Positions 9,750 through 17,549 of a DNA stretch of 38,455 nucleotides are shown in pieces; position 1 is the stretch's first letter, and each line of letters starts with the position of its first letter. A program made the translations under genes and the position numbers. The notes beneath the pieces are model-generated. The model did not search any database. It was not told the DNA's origin and saw only the letters and a list, made by a program, of their open reading frames with translations. The DNA comes from Thermoleophilia bacterium. Lineage in GTDB: Bacteria; Actinomycetota; Thermoleophilia; Gaiellales; SKUG01. The stretch covers positions 1 to 38,455 of the forward strand of contig JAOPYV010000157.1 in the NCBI GenBank assembly GCA_025964435.1. The letters run 5' to 3'.

Positions 9750-11372
9750 ATGGCCTTGTCGCCCATCACCGCCGCCGCCCGACCGGTTCCCCCGACCATC
9801 CCCGCCCAGGTCGCCGCCCTCCCTGACCTGTCCAAGACCGAGCGCGCGACGCTCAACCATGCGATGCAGCGTGAGAACGAGCTCGTCGGCAGCGCGGTCA
9901 CGAAGCTCGGCGGCACGCCGACGCCCGCGACGAGCATCGATTCCTTCGTGGGACGAGCCGTCTCGAGCGAGGGGACCGATCCCGGCCGCGCCGTACAGGT
10001 TCCGCTCGGCACGTCGGTTGCGACCGGTCCCTACGACACGTGGACGGTTGCGGGCATCGACCCCAAGGGGAGCCTCTCGCTGGCTCGCCAGGATGCCGTG
10101 ACCGGCGCCACCGAGAAGACGACGAAGCCGTGGTCCGAGCTCGTCGAGCGCAGCGTGGAGCTGCTCGATTCCGGCGTGCGCGACGCGACCGGACGCATCT
10201 GGAACGTCATGGCGGACCCGGAGTCCGTCGCCGCGCTGGGCCGCAAGGCGCCCGCACTCATGTTCTGGCAGGGCCCGTGGGTCGAGAACAAGCCCGGCAC
10301 GGTCTCGAACAGCAAGCAGCCGGAGATGGTCTTCGAGTCCACGTGGGGCGATGCCATCGACGGCGCGCTGCTCTCGAAGCGACAGCCGGTTGCGGCACCG
10401 GCCTCCGGCGTCGGCGCCTCGGCGCTGCGGCGTGCCGTGGGCGACCAGACGGTCGTCCGCTCGAAGGTCGGCGTCGGTTCCGGCCTGCGCCCCGTGCTCG
10501 CCGCGACGGAATCCGATCGCCGTGGTGGCGAGCAGGCCCTGGCCGGCGCGGATGCGATCAAGAACTGGTTCCAGCAGAAGACCGGCATCGAGGTCTGGCC
10601 CAAGCGCGAGCGCCTCGAGGTGCACACCGACGACGCGGACATGGTCGCGAACGCGGCGGCAGGCACCAACCACGAGGGAACCGAGCGCAGCTTCACCCTC
10701 TACGAAGGGCCGCGCAACCAGAGCGTCCGTGAGGCGATGCTGCATCGCGTCCCGGGTGGTCGCTCCGGGCACGCCGACGAGATGACCCGCAAGTTCTCGA
10801 AGATGATCAAGGACAACGACGAATCGATCCGCGCCCACGAGGCGGGGCACATCGCCAACGGCGTGACGTGGTCGGCGCTCGGCTACGGGCAGTCCGAGGA
10901 CTACTCGTCGCCGAAGGTCCAGGAGGCCGGCGTCGTCGACGAGGCCTTCGCAGACCTGTTCGGCGCGGCCAAGGCGAACGTCCGCTCGCTCGGCGTGCGC
11001 GACATCAAGGCCCTGAGCCACGACTACGGCAGCCTCGACCTGTTCCGCAAGACGATGGCGCGCGACGGCGAGAACTTCGACGTCCACGCCGGCACGCAGC
11101 TCGTGACGCGTCCGATGCACGAGCTGGCGAGCAAGATCGGCTGGGATGCGGTGGCGGAAGTCACGGGTGCTGCGGCGCAGTCGCTCGGCGCGCAGCTGCG
11201 ACGTGGCGACTTCGAGACGGTCGGCATCACGGAGGCATCGCGCGCCCTGCGCACCGCAGCCGCGTGGCGATTCGGCGAGAACTCCGAGACGCTCAAGGCG
11301 ATGGATGCTGAGTGGCAGCGACTGGGCGTGCTCCAGCCCGAGCCGCTCAACCCGCCCCGTCCCGCGACCTGA
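9750..11372 (+). CDS. divergent thermolysin-like (M4-type gluzincin) metalloprotease without signal peptide
   Basis: HEAGHIANG (HExxH), then VVDEAFADLFGAAK (cf. M4 NEA.SD.FG), then NFDVHAGTQLVTRPMHELASKIGWDAVAEVTGAAAQSLG (cf. M4 VH..S...N.A.YLLA..IG). The start MALSPITAAARPVPPTIPAQ has no hydrophobic core. Confidence 0.65.
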   Translation: MALSPITAAARPVPPTIPAQVAALPDLSKTERATLNHAMQRENELVGSAVTKLGGTPTPATSIDSFVGRAVSSEGTDPGRAVQVPLGTSVATGPYDTWTVAGIDPKGSLSLARQDAVTGATEKTTKPWSELVERSVELLDSGVRDATGRIWNVMADPESVAALGRKAPALMFWQGPWVENKPGTVSNSKQPEMVFESTWGDAIDGALLSKRQPVAAPASGVGASALRRAVGDQTVVRSKVGVGSGLRPVLAATESDRRGGEQALAGADAIKNWFQQKTGIEVWPKRERLEVHTDDADMVANAAAGTNHEGTERSFTLYEGPRNQSVREAMLHRVPGGRSGHADEMTRKFSKMIKDNDESIRAHEAGHIANGVTWSALGYGQSEDYSSPKVQEAGVVDEAFADLFGAAKANVRSLGVRDIKALSHDYGSLDLFRKTMARDGENFDVHAGTQLVTRPMHELASKIGWDAVAEVTGAAAQSLGAQLRRGDFETVGITEASRALRTAAAWRFGENSETLKAMDAEWQRLGVLQPEPLNPPRPAT

Positions 11373-11380
11373 CCCAGCGG

Positions 11381-11398
11381 GGAGGCGGCGACGCCTCC
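11381..11398. terminator. GC-rich hairpin GGAGGCG-GCGA-CGCCTCC
   Basis: 7-bp perfect stem, 4-nt loop, 9 nt after the metalloprotease stop codon. Confidence 0.5.
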
Positions 11399-11418
11399 AC
11401 CACCACGAACGAGCTCTG

Positions 11419-11454
11419 CTGCGGCCCCGACGATTCACTTCGCCGGGGCCGCAG
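11419..11454. terminator. hairpin CTGCGGCCCCG ... CGGGGCCGCAG
   Basis: 11-bp perfect stem in the same intergenic gap; no U-tract. Confidence 0.45.
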
Positions 11455-11481
11455 TCGTACGTCTCGGGGTATCCTCGACCC

Positions 11482-12372
11482 GTGAGCGACGACGACCTCA
11501 TCCTGCACCGCGCCGCTGACGCCGATCGCTCGGCGCCGCGCGCACCCGACCGACCGATCGGTGGCGACACGCCGCGCGATGTGCGCATCGAGCGCGCCAT
11601 GCGCCTGGTCAAGGGCCTGACGGTCACCGGCGTGCAGCTGAGCGCGCGGATGTGGGCGAACCACCCCGAGCACGACTGGCGCGGGCCGCGCGTGGACCAT
11701 GCGCGCGCGCTGATCATCGTCGGCGGCTATGCGGGCGGGGTCGACTTCTACCGGCTGCTGCGCCGCTCCTACGAGGCGAACGGGATCCAGCGGGTCGCCG
11801 TCATGCCGCCGGTCGACAACGCCTTTGCCGACATCCGCGAGAGCGCGGAGCGCCTCGGCACGATGGTGCGGCTGCTCGGCGGCGACGTCGACGTCATCGG
11901 CCACTCCGAGGGCGGGCTCGTGGCGCGCTGGTACGTGAAGGAGCTCGGCGGCGACGAGCACGTGCGCCACGTCGTGACGCTGGGGTCGCCCAACCGTGGG
12001 CTGCCGGTGCGGATCGAGGACTACCCGTTCCTGGAGCGGTCGGCGACCGCGCGGCGCATCCACCAGGTGGTCGATGCGGTGGCGAACAGGACGGTGCTGC
12101 CGATCGCGAGCGTCGCGGTGCGACAGATGCTGCGCGGCAGCGAATTCATGGAGACGCTGGGCGACACGGTGCCCGACGGGCCGACCGAGTACCTCGCCGT
12201 CCGGTCCTGGTGGGACGGCGTCGTGCCCTACTCGGCGTCGGACCTGCCGTCAGGCGACAACGTTGCGAACGTCGCGCTCACGGCAGGCCCACGCCTGAGT
12301 AATCATGCTGCGATCGCCTCGACCAGCTCGGAAGCCTTCGAGGCGACGATGACGTTCATCCGCCGGGCGTAG
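11482..12372 (+). CDS. alpha/beta-hydrolase (PGAP1/lipase-like)
   Basis: GTG start at 11482: VSDDDLILHRAADAD...; ALIIVGGYAGGVDFYRLLRRSYEANGIQRVAVMPP, DVIGHSEGGLVARWYVKELGG (GHSxGG nucleophile elbow), VVTLGSPNRG. Confidence 0.8.
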   Translation: MSDDDLILHRAADADRSAPRAPDRPIGGDTPRDVRIERAMRLVKGLTVTGVQLSARMWANHPEHDWRGPRVDHARALIIVGGYAGGVDFYRLLRRSYEANGIQRVAVMPPVDNAFADIRESAERLGTMVRLLGGDVDVIGHSEGGLVARWYVKELGGDEHVRHVVTLGSPNRGLPVRIEDYPFLERSATARRIHQVVDAVANRTVLPIASVAVRQMLRGSEFMETLGDTVPDGPTEYLAVRSWWDGVVPYSASDLPSGDNVANVALTAGPRLSNHAAIASTSSEAFEATMTFIRRA

Positions 12373-13156
12373 CCGTCGGCTGCGCGACGCCGGTGTTGCC
12401 GTTGGCGGCCTTCGGCGTCGGGACGACCGGCGGCGCGGGGACCGCCGGGGCCGCCGGCGCGGGCGCGGATGCCGGAGCCGCAGGCGGGGTGGGCGTAGCC
12501 GGATCGCCCGGAGCAGCTGGCGCGGAAGTGCCGGCACCGGCAGGGGCACTGGCCGGGGCCTTGGCCTGCTCGGCTGCAGCAAGCGCCTTGACGACCTCGA
12601 TCATCGCGGCGCGTGCCTCGTTGATCGGGCCGGCAGCGACCTCGGCGACCTTCACGGGCGACTTCGACTGACCCGCCACGGCGAGCTGACCGCCGAGGAA
12701 GGCAAGGCCGGTCGCCGAGCTGAGCACGCGTACGTGCAGGTCGGGCGTCAGCTCCTTGAGCGTCGTGAGCGCCTGCAGGTGCGCCTGCTGCATCAGCATA
12801 GATGCGTTGGTCAGCAGCGCCGTGGCGCCCTGGGCGGCCTTGATGCCTTCTGGCGTGCCGCCGCCGACGGTCAGGCCCGAGACCTGCTTGAGGTGCGCGT
12901 CGATCTCGCGGATCGCGTCGATCGCAGTGGTGTTGACGAGCTTCTCGATCGCCTGCTGCTTGGCAGCGGCTGCGGGGTCCGCAGGTGCCTTGCCGGCGCC
13001 CGTGGCAGGCGTCGTCGGCGCAGGAGTGGCGGATCCAGGCGTGGTGGGCGCGGCCGGAGCCGTGGGCGCCGCCGGTGCGGTCGGCGCGGCGGGAGTAGGA
13101 GCAGTGGTGGGCACCGGCTTCGGTGCTCCCACGACGGGAGATGCGGAGAGCTGCAT
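12356..13156 (-). CDS. hypothetical protein: Pro/Ala-rich linkers flanking a helical domain, no signal peptide
   Basis: ATG at 13156: MQLSASPVVGAPKPVPTTAPTPAAPTAPAAPT...; central KQQAIEKLVNTTAIDAIREIDAHLKQVSGLTVGGGTPEGIKAAQGATALLTNASMLMQQAHLQALTTLKELTPDLHVRVLSSATGLAFLGGQLAVAG; C-terminal Pro/Ala-rich tail. 17-bp convergent overlap with the hydrolase gene. Confidence 0.65.
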   Translation of the reverse strand: MQLSASPVVGAPKPVPTTAPTPAAPTAPAAPTAPAAPTTPGSATPAPTTPATGAGKAPADPAAAAKQQAIEKLVNTTAIDAIREIDAHLKQVSGLTVGGGTPEGIKAAQGATALLTNASMLMQQAHLQALTTLKELTPDLHVRVLSSATGLAFLGGQLAVAGQSKSPVKVAEVAAGPINEARAAMIEVVKALAAAEQAKAPASAPAGAGTSAPAAPGDPATPTPPAAPASAPAPAAPAVPAPPVVPTPKAANGNTGVAQPTATPGG

Positions 13157-13283
13157 TGGATTGACCTCGTGGCTGGGGGCTGAGGGATGGTGGTACCTGA
13201 ACATCCCCAGCGGCTCGTCACATGAGCGGGGCCGCGGTCGGGTGTGGCCGTCACAGTCGCCGCCGGTGGCCGGGTCCTGCCAG

Positions 13284-13778
13284 TCAGTCGTTGAGGTGCT
13301 CGAGCAGCTCGGCGCTACGGGCGTCGCCACGCGCGGCCGCACGCATCAGCCAGCGCCGCGCCTCGTGCTGGTCGTTGCCCGCCTCGATCGATGGTCGGAA
13401 GATGCAACGCGCACCGAGTCGACGCATCGCGGCGACGTCGCCACCGAAGGCAGCGCCGCGCAGCAGCTGTGCGCCGGCGCGACGGTCGTCCGGCAGGCGC
13501 GCGTCGAGCAGCACGTCGCCGAGCATGCCGGCCGCGCGACGGCTGCCGGTACGCACGGCGCGACGAAGCCAGCTGCGTGCCTCCGCCACCAGCTGATCGG
13601 CGGTCTCGTCCTCCTCCGGCGCGAGCGCGCGGTGCAGCAGCCAGTCGGCGTACATGCACATCGCCTGGGGGTCGTCACACCACGCGCGCGCTCGCAGCAG
13701 GTCGACGTCGAGGCGCCCGCGAACGATGCTCGTCTCGAGCTCGCCTTCGTCGTAGCTGCCGGGGTCGCGCGAATCCAT
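13284..13778 (-). CDS. Sel1-like/TPR-type repeat protein
   Basis: MDSRDPGSYDEGELETSIV...; AMCMYADWLLHRA, RRAAGMLGDVLLDARLPDDRRAGAQLLRGAAFGGDVAAMRRLGARC, QHEARRWLMRAAARGDARSAELL show Sel1-type A..G...a...L periodicity. Confidence 0.65.
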   Translation of the reverse strand: MDSRDPGSYDEGELETSIVRGRLDVDLLRARAWCDDPQAMCMYADWLLHRALAPEEDETADQLVAEARSWLRRAVRTGSRRAAGMLGDVLLDARLPDDRRAGAQLLRGAAFGGDVAAMRRLGARCIFRPSIEAGNDQHEARRWLMRAAARGDARSAELLEHLND

Positions 13779-13825
13779 CAGCACCAAGTGTGACGGTTCG
13801 GGCGGTCGAGGGGAATGAAGCTCCC

Positions 13826-15235
13826 ATGCATGAACTGGAGTTCGACATCGTGGTCATCGGCGGCGGCCCCGGCGGGGAGGCGACCGCGGTCCACGCGGCA
13901 CGCGCCGGAAGACGGGTCGCGCTGGTCGAGCGCGACCTCGTCGGCGGCGAGTGTCCCTACTGGGGATGCATGCCGTCCAAGGCGCTGCTGCGCCCGCCCC
14001 AGGCGATCTCCGAGACGCTCCGCACGCCCGGCGCTGCGGCCGCGGTGACCGGCGCGCTCGACATCGACGCCGTGCTGGCGCGGCGCGACGAGATCGTCGC
14101 CGAGCTCGACGACACGCGCCATGCGGAGCGGCTGACCGATCGCGGCATCACCCTGCTGCGCGGCCACGGGCGACTCGACGGCGAGCGCACGGTGACCGTC
14201 GAGGACGTCGACGGCACCACGACTCGCGTGCGCGCCACCGATGCCGTCGTGCTGGCGACGGGCAGCCGCGCCGCGATGCCCCCGATCGAGGGGCTCGTCG
14301 CGGCCCAGCCGTGGACCAACCGCGAGGCGACGCTCGTGTCGGACATCCCGTCGAGCCTCGCGATCATCGGCGGCGGAATCATCAGCGTCGAGCTGGCGCA
14401 GGCGTACGCGGCCTACGGCTGCGACGTGACCATCCTCGAACAGGCCGACCGACTGCTCGCGAACGAGGAGCCCGACGCCGCCCAGCTGATCGACGATGCA
14501 CTCCAGCGCACGGGCGTCCGCGTCATCACCGGCACTGCCATCTCGCGTGTCAGGCGCGACGAGGACGGAACCGTCCACGTGCACTGCGAGGACCAGACCG
14601 TCGAGGCAGCCGAGCTGCTTGTCGCCACCGGGCGCCAGGGGAACGTCGAGGACCTCGGCCTCGCAACGGTGGGCGTGACCGCGGACGAGCGCGGCGTCAT
14701 CGAGGTGTGCGACTGCATGTACGTGGCCGACCTGCCATGGCTGTTCGTCGTCGGCGACCTCAACGGCCGCGCGCAGCTGACCCACGCCGCGGCCTACCAG
14801 GCACGCGTCGCGGCGCGCAATGCCGCCGGCCTCGAGACCCACTGCGTCGAGGACAACGTCCACGCCCCGCGCGTCATCTACACCGAGCCGAACCTCGTCG
14901 GGGTCGGCCACACGCTCGCCTCGGCGCAGGCGGCCGGGCTCGACGTGCGCCACTTCGACCGCGACCCGCAGAAGCTCGCGGCGGGCAGCTTCTACGGTCG
15001 CGGCACCGAGGGCTTCGCACGCTGCATCGTCGACGTCGAGAGCGGCTGCCTGGTCGGCGCGACGATCGTCGGCACCGACATCGCCGAGCTCCTCCACTCG
15101 GCCACGATCGCCATCGTCGGCAAGGTGCCGATCGAGCGCCTGCGCCACTGCGTCGCACCGTTCCCCACGCGCAGCGAGGTCTGGACGCGCTGGATCGAGC
15201 AGATCGAGCGCGACGAGGTGCTCGGCCGCGCGTGA
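13826..15235 (+). CDS. dihydrolipoamide dehydrogenase-like pyridine nucleotide-disulfide oxidoreductase
   Basis: MHELEFDIVVIGGGPGGEATAVHAARAGRRVALVERDLVGGECPYWGCMPSKALLRP; redox-type C-x4-C segment, second NAD(P) motif SLAIIGGGIISVELAQAYAAYGCDVTILEQ. Confidence 0.88.
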   Translation: MHELEFDIVVIGGGPGGEATAVHAARAGRRVALVERDLVGGECPYWGCMPSKALLRPPQAISETLRTPGAAAAVTGALDIDAVLARRDEIVAELDDTRHAERLTDRGITLLRGHGRLDGERTVTVEDVDGTTTRVRATDAVVLATGSRAAMPPIEGLVAAQPWTNREATLVSDIPSSLAIIGGGIISVELAQAYAAYGCDVTILEQADRLLANEEPDAAQLIDDALQRTGVRVITGTAISRVRRDEDGTVHVHCEDQTVEAAELLVATGRQGNVEDLGLATVGVTADERGVIEVCDCMYVADLPWLFVVGDLNGRAQLTHAAAYQARVAARNAAGLETHCVEDNVHAPRVIYTEPNLVGVGHTLASAQAAGLDVRHFDRDPQKLAAGSFYGRGTEGFARCIVDVESGCLVGATIVGTDIAELLHSATIAIVGKVPIERLRHCVAPFPTRSEVWTRWIEQIERDEVLGRA

Positions 15236-15270
15236 CCCTCCCGTGTGCCGCCTCCCATGACCCGTCCGGA

Positions 15271-15313
15271 GTGTGGCGGCTCACTCACGTATGGAGATAC
15301 TGAGCCGCCACAC
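15271..15313. terminator. strong hairpin GTGTGGCGGCTCA ... TGAGCCGCCACAC between convergent genes
   Basis: 13-bp perfect inverted repeat with a 17-nt loop between the lpd-like stop (15235) and the end of the minus-strand gene (15323). Confidence 0.65.
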
Positions 15314-15322
15314 CTCGCGTGG

Positions 15323-15688
15323 CTAGGCGCGGCGCGTGCGGCGGCGGGACTTCCAGCGGCTGCGGGCGACGAGGAAGAACCATGTGCCGCCGACCAGGGC
15401 AGCGAGTGGGCGGGGGTCGATCACGTCGCCGAGGTCGACGCCCTTCGCCTCCTCCATCGCGTCGTTCCAGCGCTTGGAGCTGGAACCGGCTGCGGGCGGC
15501 GAGTCATCGGCGGTGCGCGACGCCACTTCCGCACGGGCGGCTTCGCGAGCCGTTGCGCGTGCCGAGCACTCGGCCCGTGCCTGCGGCTCGTCGAGGATCG
15601 TGCAGTCCGCTGCCGCGCCCGCAGTGGCGGGCCCCGCTGCAAGCAGGACAAACGTCAGGGCGACCATACAAATCGTTGCGCGTACCAT
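15323..15688 (-). CDS. small secreted/membrane hypothetical protein
   Basis: MVRATICMVALTFVLLAAGPATAGAAADCTILDEPQARAECSARA...: N-terminal signal-peptide-like segment plus a C-terminal hydrophobic segment (PLAALVGGTWFFLVARSRWKSRRRTRRA). Confidence 0.6.
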   Translation of the reverse strand: MVRATICMVALTFVLLAAGPATAGAAADCTILDEPQARAECSARATAREAARAEVASRTADDSPPAAGSSSKRWNDAMEEAKGVDLGDVIDPRPLAALVGGTWFFLVARSRWKSRRRTRRA

Positions 15689-15728
15689 CGAGGTGACGGT
15701 ACCCGGAAAACCTGCGAGGCTCACCCGC

Positions 15729-17549
15729 GTGACGGACGAGCAGATCAAGGACGAGAAGAACGGCGGCTGGAAGAGCTTCAAGCGCCTGCTCAGCTTCTGG
15801 GGTCCGTTCAAGTGGGACGTGTTCTGGTCGGCGCTCTTCGCCATCGGCGTCGCCCTCATCGGCATGCTCATCCCGCGCCAGATCGGGAAGGCCACCGACC
15901 ACCTGACGCAGCGCAACTTCGATGCCATCCACGGCGACGTCTGGATGCTGCTCGCCGCCGCCTTCGCGATGGCAGTGATCGGCGCCTCGCGACGGATCGT
16001 CGCAGGACGCATGAGCCTCGGGCTGGAGCAGACGCTGCGCGAGACGCTCTTCACGCACCTCACCGGCCTCGGCTACCGCTTCTTCGACCGCCAGCAGACC
16101 GGCCAGCTGCTCTCGCGCGTGACGAGCGACGTCTCGCAGGTGCGCTTCTTCCTCGGCTACGGCCTGACCTACATGTTCATGCACGCGGCGAAGATCATCG
16201 CCATCCCGATCTACCTGTGGGTGATCGAGCCACGGCTCGCCGCGATCGTCTTCGTGATGATGCCGATCATGCTGCTGGTCAGCGTCCGGTACTCGCGCCG
16301 CTCGCATCCGATCATGCGTGAATCGCAGCAGAAGCTGGCGCTCGTCACCGCCCACGGCGAGGAGACGATCGTCGGCGCCCGCGTCGTGCGCTCCTTCGGG
16401 CAGGAAGATCGCGAGGTCGAGCGCTTCCGCCTGCTGACCCAGGAGGTCGTCGAGCAGGAGCGCCGCACGATGCTCGTCAAGTCACGCTTCCAGCCGCTGT
16501 ACGGCCTCATCCCCAACCTGACGCTGGCCGTCGTCGTGCTCGTCGCCGCATCGCTCATCGATTCGGGACGCATCACGGTCGGCGCCTTCGTCACCTTCTT
16601 CTTCCTCGTCTTCCAGTTGACCAGTCCGCTGCGCATCATCGGCAACCTGCTGAGCCGCGCGCAGCGTGCGACCGCCTCGGGCGAGCGGCTCTGGGAGATC
16701 CTCGACAACGACGAGCGGCTGCCCGTCCGCGAAGATCCGCTGCCCGTGCCGACGGGTCAGAATGGCGGTAGCGAGCTGCGCTTCGAGGGCGTCAGCTTCG
16801 GCTACCGCGATGGGCGTCGCGTGCTCGACGACGTCACGCTCACGATTCCAGCCGGGCAGACGGTCGCCCTGCTTGGCCCCACCGGCTGCGGCAAGACGAC
16901 GCTCGCGTCGATGATCCCGCGCTTCTACGATCCGGACGAGGGATCGATCACGATCGACGGCGTCGACCTGCGCGACCTCGACCTGCAGGAGCTGCGCCGC
17001 TCGATCGGCCTGGTCGACCAGGAGCCGTACCTGTTCAGCGCGACCGTCGCCGAGAACCTGCGCTACGGAAATCCCGATGCGACGATCGAGGACGTGTGGC
17101 GCGCGATCGACGCGGCGCAGGCACGCGGCTTCGTCGAGGCGCTGCCCGACGGCGTCGACACCGTGGTCGGTGAGCGTGGACTGACACTCTCGGGCGGCCA
17201 GCGCCAGCGGCTCGCGATCGCTCGCGCGCTCGTCGTCGACCCGAACGTGCTCATCCTCGACGATGCCACGGCGAGCGTCGACAGCCAGGTCGAGTCGCGG
17301 ATCTCCGATTCGCTCGCCTCGGCGTCACGCCAGCGCACGACGATCATCATCGCCCACCGCCCGAGCACGATCGCGATGGCCGACCACATCGTCGTCATGC
17401 GCGAGGGTGGCATCGAGGACCAGGGCACCCACGAAGAGCTGATCGCGCGCAACGCGACGTACCAGATGGTGCACGAGCAGCGCGCGGCGCGCCGCGAGTT
17501 CCTGCTCGATCCCAGCGTGCCGGAACCGGAGGAACCCCATGTCGGGTGA
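15729..17549 (+). CDS. ABC transporter permease/ATP-binding protein (exporter half-transporter 1)
   Basis: GTG start at 15729; ABC_membrane region plus NBD: LLGPTGCGKTTLASMIPRFYDPDEGSI, LSGGQRQRLAIARALVVDPNVLILDDATASVD. Confidence 0.93.
   Translation: MTDEQIKDEKNGGWKSFKRLLSFWGPFKWDVFWSALFAIGVALIGMLIPRQIGKATDHLTQRNFDAIHGDVWMLLAAAFAMAVIGASRRIVAGRMSLGLEQTLRETLFTHLTGLGYRFFDRQQTGQLLSRVTSDVSQVRFFLGYGLTYMFMHAAKIIAIPIYLWVIEPRLAAIVFVMMPIMLLVSVRYSRRSHPIMRESQQKLALVTAHGEETIVGARVVRSFGQEDREVERFRLLTQEVVEQERRTMLVKSRFQPLYGLIPNLTLAVVVLVAASLIDSGRITVGAFVTFFFLVFQLTSPLRIIGNLLSRAQRATASGERLWEILDNDERLPVREDPLPVPTGQNGGSELRFEGVSFGYRDGRRVLDDVTLTIPAGQTVALLGPTGCGKTTLASMIPRFYDPDEGSITIDGVDLRDLDLQELRRSIGLVDQEPYLFSATVAENLRYGNPDATIEDVWRAIDAAQARGFVEALPDGVDTVVGERGLTLSGGQRQRLAIARALVVDPNVLILDDATASVDSQVESRISDSLASASRQRTTIIIAHRPSTIAMADHIVVMREGGIEDQGTHEELIARNATYQMVHEQRAARREFLLDPSVPEPEEPHVG

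Noticed and set aside
7877-10012. Full 711-aa minus-strand ORF
   Set aside because: Only the C-terminal part (from 8863) is real FtcD; the N-terminal half is antisense to the GNAT and metalloprotease genes.
8997-11717. 906-aa minus-strand ORF opposite the metalloprotease
   Set aside because: Antisense to a motif-supported metalloprotease; Arg-rich low-complexity translation.
12400-13150. Pro/Ala-rich repeats considered as a CRISPR-like or tandem DNA repeat array
   Set aside because: Repeats are codon-level low complexity in a coding sequence, not regular DNA repeats with spacers.
13778-15148. 456-aa minus-strand ORF opposite the Lpd-like gene
   Set aside because: Antisense shadow of a clear flavoprotein gene.
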